Positions 55,151 through 64,000 of a DNA stretch of 64,000 bases are shown one piece after another. Each line of letters starts with the position of its first letter. Position 1 is the stretch's first letter. Source of the DNA: Karstenula rhodostoma CBS 690.94. Taxonomy: Eukaryota; Ascomycota; Dothideomycetes; Pleosporales; Didymosphaeriaceae. Both the position numbers and the translations under genes were made by a program. Under the pieces are notes generated by a model, which made no database searches, was not told the origin of the DNA, and saw nothing but the letters and a program-made list of their open reading frames with translations. The stretch is from the NCBI GenBank assembly GCA_010093485.1, contig MU001511.1, positions 124,001 to 188,000 of the forward strand. The letters run 5' to 3'.

Positions 55151-57733
55151 ATGCGACCGCTACCGGGCGGTGATGCTCCGCCCTCCAGCAACCCACGATC
55201 GCGAAAGTCGAGCTTCGTCGATACCTCGGGCTTAAGTAGCGGCCCGTCGAGCCACGTACCAACGACCTTCTTCATGAGGACCGAGGATGACATGGAGCAG
55301 TCCATGCAGGCTCCGAGGATTGCAGCCGCAGTGAAGAGGCAGAAAGAGAGCAACTTCGGCGTACGGAGCCTGGCCGATACCCTTGAAGCCTCATTTGGGA
55401 GTGAGACACAGGCCGGAGATAGCAGAGGCGATAACGTGCGGGCGCACGCCACTCATGGCAAGCGCAACATGCTGCGAGCTTCGCGAGATTCTTCGCGGGC
55501 AGCGGGAAGAGAGTCTGAGAGCTGCAAGTCTTCGCCGCCCCGGACGAACAGGAGGGATGTGTCAACTCACTCTCTGTCGAATCTGCTGTCGCCCATGCCT
55601 CCTTCAGCGTTGCCCAGCACCCCAACGTCCGCCTCATTACAATCATTCAAGCTGTCCGACGAAGAGACAGAGTCAAACGATGTTGCTAGCCAGGCCGTAG
55701 CTTCAGGCCGTGAAGACGAGGACGACACGGTCAACCAGTCCGGTAACTTTCCCCAGCTAGTGATGCCGAGCATACAAATGCCCTCACGGAGACCGTTCAC
55801 CACCAGGGGAAAAGCCATGGGCAAGCTGAAGGTGCTTGTTGCTGGTCGAGCAGGTACGTTATCTCGCAGTGGTTTCCCCGAAGGTTTGATGCACGTTGGT
55901 CTGACACGCACGTAGGCATCGGAAAGACATCGCTTATACGGTCCATCGTCCAACTTTGCGAGGACATCGTACACGTCGACCCACTTTCTCCGTCAAACTC
56001 CCTATCGCAACCCATGCCATCAAAGCTGAAGTCGCGGAAGAGGAAGGCCGAGGGTTCTAGCACAACTCACATCACTGAGACACATGCTAGTACCAAATCA
56101 TATCCGCCCTGGTGGACGGACGTCGAAGAGTCGCGAGTTTTCAGACGGCGGAAGAGCAGTACGACGGATGCAGTATTGGAGCGGAACCTCTGCTTTGTGG
56201 ACACTCCTGGGTACAGCGGAGATGTTTCCAAAGCCGAAGACATGGGCCGAGTGATCGACTACGTGGAGGGCCTACTATACCAAACGACTGCGGTTTCGAG
56301 CATGGACGACAGTGACCTTTTTGGTGTGATCAGCGGCAGCGGCGGCATTGCCGTTGATGTAGTTCTATATCTCCTTCCTCCGCGTAAGACTCTCTGCTCA
56401 CAATTCCAGCGAGTGGCTAATTATCAGCTAGGTCATGACATCTCTGAAGACGTCGAATTCATGCAGCGACTATCTGGGCTCACAAACTTGATCCCGGTCA
56501 TCGCCAAGTCCGACACACTCTCCGCCGACGAGCTCGTCGCTACCAAAACCTCTATTCTCGCACGACTACAGACGTCATCGATTAGGCCTTTCCTCTTCGG
56601 CAACGCAGTCGACGATGCGTTGCTCGCCGTCCAGGAGCTTTCGTTGGAGCAATCTTCATCTGCATCATCGGACGATAAACCAGCATTAGAACCCAAAGAA
56701 TTTCTTTTCCCCGTTCCAACCCATCCGTATGCGGTGTCATCGACACTGGGCTCGGATGCAGAAACCATGGACGCGTCACTTCTCATGTCACCCGACTACG
56801 TGCAGCCACTACTTCCATCGGAGCTCGCTGCCCTTGTAAGCCGGGTATTTGACCCCGAGTCGATTGCATGGTTACGACATTCTGCCGCGAAGAAGTTTCT
56901 TGCTTGGCGGCGACGAACAAAGTTACCAGGGGACTCTTTCATCTTGCAAAGCCTGCAACAACAAACACTGCGACGGGGCAGTGCATCAACCAGCGCCTCG
57001 GTCGGTCTCAGTGGCGCCGATATGAACAGTAAAGGCCCACTAGCATCTCCTCTTATCTAGCTAACGTTTGGCAGCATCCGCAGCATCCTCTGTTTTCACA
57101 CCAGTCTCACCCTCAGGAGTGCTAGTACCCCAGGCGGGTTCACCGTTTTATGCCTCCAACCTCCAGTCGCCATTTCCAGCGTCGTCTCCTTCGCTTGCAC
57201 ATACCCAACCCGAAACCCTCGACAGCCTACCTGACTTCTCCCTTACACGGTACCACAACGTCGCACAAGGCGAACAGCGTTTTGCAGAAGTCCGTCTTGC
57301 TAAGTGGGCTACGGATCTTCAGCGCAGTCTAAAAAACGAAAAGGATCGATTGGAAGAACTCCAACGCAATGAACGGGCAAAGTGGCTACTCGAACGTGTG
57401 GGCGAGGAGGTAGCGAGCGGAAATATTGTTGCAAGCCCCGGCGGTTCTCCACGAGCAGACTGGGCTGTTGTCAAACGTGGGGTCGCCAAAGAATCTCTAT
57501 CCGGGCACGGGAGCCCAATGTACAGCAGGAGCGGAAACGTTGATTCCAGGGACCCATTAGGCTTGTGCGACTTCAACGACGAAGTTAGAAGGCGAGGCTT
57601 CGTGCTTGTCAAGGTGCTTGGCGGTGTAAGCGTGCTGGGAGCCGTCATGGTGACTGTGGTGAGGATATGTGGGTGGGAGACGATGTTGCCTGAAGGTGGA
57701 GTGTGGAGGTGGTTTGCTAGCCAGACGGAGTAG
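55151..57733 (+). CDS. Septin-like GTPase with C-terminal coiled coil and TM segment
   Basis: Exons 55151-55853, 55916-56383, 56432-57028 and 57075-57733 give 808 residues. A disordered Ser-rich N-terminus (about 225 residues) precedes a septin-type G domain: P-loop AGRAGIGKTSLIRS (about 231-244, completed across intron 1), FVDTPGYSGD (switch II, about 328), VDVVLYLLPPRHDISEDVEF and IPVIAKSD (AKAD-type G4, about 414). Large inserts occur between the G motifs, so the domain is much longer than in core septins. The C-terminus has a coiled coil (about 648-704, KNEKDRLEELQRNERAKWLL) and one TM (about 764-785, VLGGVSVLGAVMVTVVRIC). Core septins have no TM, so this is a divergent fungal septin-related protein, perhaps a membrane anchor. 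Introns are 46-62 nt with good signals. Confidence 0.82.
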
Positions 57734-58229
57734 GAATTGGCTGTTCTGGATGGATATGAATCATGAGATATGAGGGTTATGATGTTGCTGTAGTGTTTTG
57801 GTTTATACCCATGGTAGAGATGCACTCGCCTCTGGATAGGGAACTCGCCTCCAATGTAAAGCGATTAATCCACTCGGGTGCATCCAAGGACAAAGTAGCT
57901 AGGTGACGTTTCACCTAGATGTCCATACTGGTCCACGCAACGTCCAAGACTTGGTTGGCCCCCGGTTCGTGGCCACGCACTGCGCCCCAGCGCCACAGCT
58001 CGCGTCGCTCGGCAGCGATTGGCGATTGGCGCAGTGTCCGCCATCGCAAGATCCCGCTGGAGCGCCCGAGTCCCGTTGTCTCGTATCCGTCGGGCTCGAC
58101 TCGCGCTCTTGGTGGGTGCTGATCCTCACCGGCAGCCGGCTGGGGGTTGACCTTTCCTCTGCTCTGTTTCTTCCCACCGCTTCTCTGGCCCACGAACTAC
58201 GCACACGACGGCCGTCGCAAGATGCTGCC
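57734..58229. other. Intergenic region with a perfect short hairpin
   Basis: 496 bp between two plus-strand genes. An 8-bp inverted repeat, CTAGGTGA-CGTT-TCACCTAG, lies at about 57899-57918. An open frame through this stretch continues into the next gene, but it has no conserved content upstream of 58230. Confidence 0.5.
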
Positions 58230-59604
58230 ATGCCCGAGATAACCTTCATATTCGGCCCCAACAACAGCTTCTTCTTTGACTGTCCGAAGACATGGAAGTT
58301 GTATGTCCTTTGCGCGCAGCGAAAGAGCTGCAACGGGGAACTGACAAGATGCAGTCACAACATCCCACCGACGCTGCGGCAGCTTTTTAACTCGTCCATG
58401 GCCCCGGCCTGGCGCGTCGCGCAGCCTTTTTGCCTCGCGCTCGCGCCGCAGATTGGCTCGCCGGAGCCCGTCTGGTATGTCGGATGCAAAGTGCTGGCGG
58501 GGGAGGAGAAGATTTGTGAGTCTGGTTTGGCTTTGACTTTGGTGGTGGGTGACTGCGCTCCCCGCTCGCCTGTGGTAGCCTTCAGCCCTATCTGGAGCGC
58601 CTCACTACCTTGGAACGAAACGAAACGAAACGACACGAAACAAAACAAAACATGTAGAACGGAACGCCATGCTGATACCCAACCCCCAGTGTACTCGCAA
58701 AACTTCTTCGACACGAACTACCCCGACCTCTCGCGCTGGACCAAAACAATCCCCAATGCCCCGCGCTCCTGCTACGTGACGTTTGGCACGGGCTACAGCT
58801 ACTTCGCTTCCGCGCCTGGCCGCGGCTCCGTCTGGGCGGCTATCCCCTCGGAGCTCAGCGACAAGATACAGAAGGCGTACGACACGCCGTGCTGCGTTGC
58901 GCTGGGGGTGAACGACGCGTGGTTCGTGCTCTGGCCCGATGGGTACTACAGCTGGAAATTCTACAGGGGATACGCCGGGCTGGACAGGATTTTAACCGAG
59001 GCGGAGCCCAGGAGCGTTTCTGTGAGTTTTCATTCTGCAGCGTGAAAGGGGAATGTGTCGAGGGAGGTGTAGAGGGAGGTGTGGCTGACTGGTGACGGAG
59101 CAGTACCTCGCCATCTCGCCGTATAACCGCGACCACTACTTCGTGGCCTTCCGCAACCGCACCGTGCAGTACAACTTCACGGGCGCGCCGCCGGACTGGA
59201 TGGCACAGATGAACGACGTGTTTGCGCAGTGGCAGGCGGAGATTGCTCAAGTCCAACCAGGCCTCCTATACGCTGCTCAGCAACAAGTCCAACCGTATGC
59301 GACTGCTCACCAAGTTCAACCACATCTCGCCTCGCCAACGCCATGTGGGATGCTTTCCCCGCCGAGCCCCATCACCCCGCTGTCCCAGCAGTCAAATGTG
59401 ACGTCGCCCGCCCTCTCGCCGCAAGTACCCCAGGTGTACGCGCATTACGCGCCCGCACCGGAACCCAGCGCTATCGAGATGCCAGGGAGTCTGCCCGCGG
59501 GCGTGCTGTTAGAACCCCCGCCCGTGACGGCGAGACCGTCGTCGATTAACGTGGTACGTCGCGATTGCAGTGGGAATGCCGTGTTTATGCTGATCCTGGA
59601 GTAG
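58230..59604 (+). CDS. Conserved fungal protein of unknown function
   Basis: Exons 58230-58300, 58355-58515, 58690-59021 and 59104-59604 give 354 residues. The first about 250 residues match, from memory, a widespread ascomycete family with no assigned role: MPEITFIFGPNNSFFF, then IPPTLRQLFNSSMAPAWRVA, EPVWYVGCKVLAGEEKILYS, YVTFGTGYSYFASAPGRGS, WFVLWPDGYYSWKFY and YLAISPYNRDHYFVAFRN. The region is rich in aromatic residues and could form a repeated beta fold. The C-terminus is Gln/Pro/Ser-rich. Intron 2 (174 nt) contains a (CGAAA)n-like stretch near 58616-58650. The start at 58230 is chosen because upstream in-frame sequence looks non-coding. No TM or signal peptide. Confidence 0.75.
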
Positions 59605-60136
59605 AAAAGGAAGAAATTCTTCTCCAAGATATTTGATTGAGGGGGCGTGGTGTGGTGGGTAGGTTGCGGGGGGTTGTGTTTGGTTGGTTGATTCTTCGAT
59701 AATACCCCAATTTTAGTTTTGCCTGTATGGTTTCTTACCGACGTGACGAGATGTTTGTTGTTTGTGGATGTTGAAGAGTTCTGCCATGTCCGGCCGACCG
59801 GAGCTGCTATCCAACGGTACGCTGGTAAAGACACAATCATAGGCCTTCTCTTATGGGAACATAATCGGGTTATTCTGATAACCTCCTCGAGCGTGTTCCA
59901 CGACTTGTGTTGGAGATGATGGGATGACTGTAGCTGGCTGTGCGTCCTGTAATATCCCCGGTCTGGGTCCTCGAGTGAGTCGGGGTGGTTTAGGTGACGA
60001 TAGGAGGGCAAGCTCGCGGTGCGAGTTATCCCCACGCGGTGTTGTCATCGGATGAGTTCATATGATGACTGTAGTATTTTAGTAGAGGCATAAAGGTGAC
60101 GAACTGTGAGACGAACCTCTTGGGTGTCTGGCGGCG

Positions 60137-60248
60137 GACCGGCAGCCTCACAGCGAGGAATGATCGGGAAAGAGCGTACCGGCTGCGGTGCACTAATCAG
60201 AGATGCGACAGACCGACAGCCTCACAGCGAGGAGTAATCGGGGAAGAG
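60137..60248. repeat. Two 38-bp direct repeats, period 74 bp
   Basis: Copies 60137-60174 and 60211-60248 share GACCG(G/A)CAGCCTCACAGC followed by GAGGA(A/G)T(G/A)ATCGGG(A/G)AAGAG, with three or four differences. Non-coding. Confidence 0.7.
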
Positions 60249-60504
60249 TACAATGGATCGTAGCGAATGGTGAAGTGGGAGGGTGGATAGTCGACTGTCA
60301 GCGTCGGGAAGGTAGTGAAGAGAGAGTGACGCGACGCAAATAGGTAAGAGAGTGCATCGCTGGCAAGTGGTACGTGGACACGGCGCGTTTGCGACGTCAT
60401 TCCCTTCGCGGGAAGGAGGTGCCGGCATCGCGACTGCTGTAGTGGGGGTCGCGGAAGAACGTGGAAGGAGCAAGAGGTTGAAGTGGTAAGAGCGAGCGGA
60501 ACCG

Positions 60505-60595
60505 TCCTCGTCCACTACCTCGTCCACGTCCACGTCCACTACCTCATCCACATCCACTACCTCGTCCACGTCCACTACCTCGTCCACGTCCACTG
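60505..60595. repeat. Minisatellite of GTCCACTACCTC-type units
   Basis: Five or so interlocking units of 12-18 bp (TCGTCCACGTCCACTACC with CATCCACATCC variants). On the minus strand the units read DVDEVV in one open frame. Confidence 0.75.
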
Positions 60596-60905
60596 TACGC
60601 TCAGTTGGGTTATGTCTTGAAGACGTCGGGGAAGGGGAAGGGGAAGGTGGTAGCTCTGATAAGCTGGATAAGGAGTCTTCTCTCAAAGTCCTCCGGTTTG
60701 CTTGCATCGCAGCGATATCTTCGAGGAACCTTCAGCCTAGTCAACAGTCTTCTTCTGGTGACTCGGATTGTCTGCGCTTCGCGGGTGGTGGGGATGTGCG
60801 CGGAGAGGTCTTGCCCTTGTTCGCTTTCACGAATGGTGGTGGCAGATAGAAAGTGCATGCATTGCTTCGCTTCGAACCACGCCTACCTACGACCTCCGCA
60901 TCCAG

Positions 60906-61217
60906 ATGTCAATCAACCAGCTTTCTGAAGCGGCAATCAAAATTCGTGCATAGTATTCAAAATCAGCAGCCAAGATTAAAAAAATTGAGGCCAAAATCAA
61001 TGAAACAACGGCTTATTCACGCTTTTGATGTACAGAATAGTTACAGACTAAGCTCAAGCTTAAGGATGATAAGAGAGTTGAAAAGCTTATATAGAAATTA
61101 GCTACTAATGTTGAAGCGGAAATATTAAAAAGGATGAAACGTTATGTAAACTTGGCAGACAAGCAAACTAGGAGTCATGTTCAACTGTTACATTCACCAG
61201 CGATTAACGTTCTCTAA
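60906..61217 (+). pseudogene. RIP-like decayed coding remnant
   Basis: One frame keeps protein-like, Lys/Glu/Ile-rich content for 103 codons (for example AAKIKKIEAKINETTAYSRF and LKLKDDKRVEKLI), but is broken by four in-frame stops at 60951 (TAG), 61026 (TGA), 61038 (TAG) and 61092 (TAG). TAG stops can arise from CAG by C-to-T change, the signature of repeat-induced point mutation. The stretch is visibly AT-richer than its neighbours. The family is not recognised; a transposon-derived gene is likely. Confidence 0.42.
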
Positions 61218-61554
61218 AGGACAAGCAGCATTTCCTGTCCGAAATCCATGAAACAAGGGCCGAAGAGTGCACCACCAGGCGTCCTGTGAAATCGGTACTA
61301 ATCCGATTTCGCCAAGTTGCGGGGCCATGTCGACACCACTGATCACCTTCCCGATTAGGATGGATCTTGCGTAGCACCTGCAGGCACGCAGCTTGACGTA
61401 GGTACCTGCAATCGCCTCTGGTGTGATATCGGTGCTGGTGCGTTCAAGGCCGGATTTGCGTTTGTCATTAGTTGTCGGATAAGCATAATACTTCCTCAGT
61501 TGATCCTTTTCATCACTACCTGAACCTGCAGCGACACGTGCGCGCTCTGCGACG
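61218..61554. promoter_or_regulatory. Upstream region of the carboxylesterase gene, with a hairpin
   Basis: Contains a perfect 8-bp inverted repeat at 61288-61310 (GAAATCGG-TACTAAT-CCGATTTC). No gene seen. The start of the esterase follows at 61555. Confidence 0.45.
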
Positions 61555-63240
61555 ATGGCCTCGAGAAGAGCTGGCAGCTTTCGAGCGGCCGTAGTGTGGT
61601 TACTGGCTAATGTAGCTCATGCTGGCCCAACGGTCAGGGTGCTCAATGGAACTTATGAAGGCATTCATTTGCCGCAATTTGGACAAGACGTATTCCTTGG
61701 GATCCCCTACGCCCAGGACACTGGAGGAGAGAATCGCTTTAGGGTTCCGCAAGCGCTCAGCGAGACATGGAACGGGACACGACTTGCTCAGAAATATCGC
61801 GACGCTTGTCCTGACTTCCGGCCAGACGCTGATGCAGCATACGGAATGGGCGAGGACTGCCTCAGTATCAACGTTGTCCGACCGACTGGGATACCGGAGA
61901 ACACAACGCTACCTATTGCCGTCTGGATTCATGGGGGTTCATATCAGGTCGGCACGAGTGGTCTACTTAACTACAACTTGACGTGGCTTGTACAGCGATC
62001 CGTGGAGATTGGAAAGCCGATTGTTGCGACCAGTATCAACTACAGGAAGGGAGGTTGGGGCATGCTGTATTCCAGGGAAGTCCAAGGAGATGGCCAAACA
62101 AATTTGTCTCTGAGAGACATGCGAAAGGCGCTGGCCTGGATTTCTGAGAATATATCGGGCTTCGGCGGTGATAAAGAAAGCGTCACCATCTGGGGAGAAT
62201 CAGCGGGATCCTTCGCTGTGGGTCAACTCGTCATGTCCTACGGTGGCCGAACAGATGGCCTTTTCCATCGCAGCATTCAAGAGTCAGGATCTGCCGCGAC
62301 GGCGTGGTACAATGGGTCCGACTGGTACCAGCCGATCTACGACAGAATTGTGCGGCAGACAAACTGCACCGACTGGCCTGACACACTTTCTTGTCTCCGC
62401 ACCATCCCCTACGAAACTATCTTCCCTTTCCTCGATTCCTCCAAAGTCGGCGGACCAGGTTTCTACCCCACAGTCGACGGCGACATCATCCCAAACTATC
62501 CCACAGCGCTCCTTCACTCCGGCCGTTTCGCTCACATCCCTCATCTCTACGGCTCAAACAGCGACGAAGGAACTGACAATGCACCGACCAAGATCTTCAA
62601 CACAGATCAGGACATCTACGACTACCTTCTCGGCAGCGCAGGCTACGACTTCCCCCCTAGTGTCGTCCGCAAGATAATGGAGCTGTACCCCGATGACCCA
62701 ACACAAGGTATCCCGCTGAATACAGGCGAAGAGCGCTTTGCCGAGCAAGGGTATCAGTACAAGCGGGCAGCAGCTATCATCGGCGATGTGTTCTATCATG
62801 CCACCCGTTTGGATGACGCCCGCCACTATGCGAAGTACTCACCCACCTATATCTACCGGTTCAACACGCGCCCCTTCGTGAACGCTACGAATGCGACGTT
62901 CACCGACTACGTCGGTGGACTGGCGCCTGCGTACAAGGGCGTCCAGCACTTCAGTGAAGTAGCGTTCATCTTTGGAAACCCGCAATTCGTCGGGCCGTGG
63001 GAGGAGTACAAGGCGTTGAGCGAGCAGATGAGTGCGCAGTGGGTTCACTTCGTTAACGGCGGCGATCCGAATGGGGAGGCATTGCCGAAGTGGCCGAAGT
63101 ACAGCGCAGGGTCGAAGGGGCTGAACTTGGTGATACAGGCACAGGGGAGGGGGTATAATGGGAGCTACGTGGAAGAAGATACGTACAGGCTGGCGGGACG
63201 GGATTATCTTACCCAGTGGGCGAGGAGGAGGCATGTCTGA
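61555..63240 (+). CDS. Secreted type-B carboxylesterase/lipase family protein
   Basis: Intron-free, 561 residues. Signal peptide (AAVVWLLANVAHA) followed by the family start (TVRVLNGTYEGIHLPQFGQD, FLGIPYAQ). EDCLSINVVRP is the type-B signature 2. The nucleophile elbow is TIWGESAGSFAVGQL (Ser about 215), the acid lies in GSNSDEGTD (about 336) and the His in KGVQHFSEVAFIFGNP (about 465). Cys pairs and several NxS/T sites fit a secreted glycoprotein. Substrate not readable; relatives act on esters, lipids or xenobiotics. The absence of introns contrasts with most neighbours but is common in this family. Confidence 0.92.
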   Translation: MASRRAGSFRAAVVWLLANVAHAGPTVRVLNGTYEGIHLPQFGQDVFLGIPYAQDTGGENRFRVPQALSETWNGTRLAQKYRDACPDFRPDADAAYGMGEDCLSINVVRPTGIPENTTLPIAVWIHGGSYQVGTSGLLNYNLTWLVQRSVEIGKPIVATSINYRKGGWGMLYSREVQGDGQTNLSLRDMRKALAWISENISGFGGDKESVTIWGESAGSFAVGQLVMSYGGRTDGLFHRSIQESGSAATAWYNGSDWYQPIYDRIVRQTNCTDWPDTLSCLRTIPYETIFPFLDSSKVGGPGFYPTVDGDIIPNYPTALLHSGRFAHIPHLYGSNSDEGTDNAPTKIFNTDQDIYDYLLGSAGYDFPPSVVRKIMELYPDDPTQGIPLNTGEERFAEQGYQYKRAAAIIGDVFYHATRLDDARHYAKYSPTYIYRFNTRPFVNATNATFTDYVGGLAPAYKGVQHFSEVAFIFGNPQFVGPWEEYKALSEQMSAQWVHFVNGGDPNGEALPKWPKYSAGSKGLNLVIQAQGRGYNGSYVEEDTYRLAGRDYLTQWARRRHV

Positions 63241-63460
63241 AGTGCGCTTGCTTCCAGCGGAGGTACCAGAGTAGTTCACACGCGGCAATACACATGTTGC
63301 AAGAAGCCTTGAAGTCTTTTGGTCATTGATGACTACACACTAAATATATACACTAGAATAGAGGTTGTGGTGAACATGACTCGGCATATTCGCTGAGGTA
63401 AATTCAGCATATGGTACGTCGCCAGCTCTCCTTGTTTCGCACTACACTAAGCGCAGACGT
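63241..63460. other. Convergent intergenic region
   Basis: 220 bp between the carboxylesterase and monooxygenase stop codons. No gene seen. Confidence 0.4.
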
Positions 63461-64000
63461 TTACAAGCACTGAGAGTAGTACGGGTTCTGCACCTTGCAG
63501 GTGGAGCCAGAGACGCAGGCAGTGGCGCCAGTGTAGCTGAGGCCACCGCACTGTCCATACTTGGCGACGGAGCCAGTAACCGCCTTGGTAGGGGTGGCGT
63601 AGCCAGCGGTGGTCTTGACAACGGTGGCGAGGGTGGTAGGCTTAGGGGCGACAGGGGTGACAGCGGCCTTGGTGGGAACAGCAGCCTGGGTGGTGACAGG
63701 CTTAGGAGCCGCAGCAGATGTGACAGGCTTAGGGGCAGCAGCAGATGTGGCAGGCTTGGCGGGGGCAGCAGCACCGGCGCCGAATCCCGCGTTGACAGCG
63801 GGGCCCTCGAAGGGGTAGGTGGAAGCACCACCGTACATGTTGAATAAGACACCCGGAGCGTCGGTCTTGTAGACAGACTTGATGTCGACACCGTCGGTGA
63901 TGCTCTTGGTACCAGAAGAGGTGACCGTGATCTGTCCGCATCCGTTGTAGAACTGGGCCTTGCCCAGGCGGTCGCCCTCGTGGAGAGCAATGATCTCGGA
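63461..64000 (-). CDS. AA9 lytic polysaccharide monooxygenase with CBM1, 5' end cut by the window
   Basis: Only the last 179 residues are in the window; the frame is open to the edge. The visible start is the end of an AA9 catalytic domain (EIIALHEG, then [18 protein letters not shown], with the conserved axial Tyr of the QFYxxC motif, then [13 protein letters not shown]). A Ala/Pro/Lys/Thr-rich linker follows, with repeated [17 protein letters not shown] units, and a complete CBM1 ([20 protein letters not shown] to NPYYSQCL) with four cysteines and aromatic binding residues. These copper enzymes oxidatively cut cellulose or hemicellulose outside the cell. No intron is visible in this part. 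Confidence 0.88.
   Translation of the reverse strand, partial: SEIIALHEGDRLGKAQFYNGCGQITVTSSGTKSITDGVDIKSVYKTDAPGVLFNMYGGASTYPFEGPAVNAGFGAGAAAPAKPATSAAAPKPVTSAAAPKPVTTQAAVPTKAAVTPVAPKPTTLATVVKTTAGYATPTKAVTGSVAKYGQCGGLSYTGATACVSGSTCKVQNPYYSQCL

Larger units (their letters stand above)
59605..60905. other. Intergenic region with short tandem repeats
   Basis: 3' region of the preceding gene, then repeats at 60137-60248 and 60505-60595. A minus-strand frame (60222-60707) encodes Ser/Pro-rich sequence and a DVDEVV repeat, but has no other sign of being a gene. Confidence 0.45.

Noticed and set aside
57903..58229. N-terminal extension of the gene at 58230
   Set aside because: The frame is open upstream, but the sequence lacks the conserved blocks, and the family start MPEITFIFGPN fits the ATG at 58230.
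1..64000. tRNA, rRNA or CRISPR features
   Set aside because: I scanned for GGTTCGA-type T-arms and regularly spaced repeats; the few GTTCGA hits lie in coding sequence or lack a foldable cloverleaf, and there is no spacer-repeat array.

Overview
The window is nuclear DNA of a filamentous ascomycete (Pezizomycotina, plausibly a dothideomycete). The evidence is gene-dense eukaryotic sequence, mostly 44-62 nt introns with GTRAGT-type donors and CTAAC-like branch sites, and fungal-specific families (GH18 chitinase, CBM18 and CBM1 modules, an AA9 monooxygenase, Yae1, a G3BP-type NTF2/RRM protein). I join exons by hand below; no transcript evidence was available.

Layout. 0.6-6 kb: Yae1, an atypical SDR, Ap4A phosphorylase with a GC-AG intron, and a Myb/SANT-like regulator with a polyQ start. 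6-9.7 kb: gene-poor. 9.7-10.5 kb: a broken HSDL2-like dehydrogenase. 11.1-28.9 kb: one giant gene for a predicted secreted protein of about 5841 residues, with an apple/PAN-like head, about 4900 residues of hydrophobic Pro/Ser/Leu repeats, two more apple-like modules, a CBM18 chitin-binding module and an acidic Trp-rich tail. 29.2-32.7 kb: a small GPI-type surface protein and a GH18 chitinase. 32.7-36.8 kb: gene-poor. 36.8-44.8 kb: Mn-SOD, a mitochondrial two-TM protein, an MFS sugar transporter and a secreted glutaminyl cyclase. 45-57.7 kb: a 1662-residue unrecognised protein with a Cys/His cluster, a tetraspan protein, the G3BP homologue and a septin-like GTPase with a C-terminal TM. 58.2-64 kb: a conserved fungal protein of unknown role, a RIP-like decayed remnant, a secreted type-B carboxylesterase and the 3' end of an AA9-CBM1 gene that runs off the window.

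Two observations stand out. First, the giant repeat protein, next to a GPI protein and a chitinase, looks like a cell-surface or cell-wall locus of an undescribed kind. Second, a small TA-flanked palindromic element (76-97 bp) sits inside three introns of two genes, with a shorter 45-bp relative between genes; each host intron is longer than its neighbours by about the length of the element.
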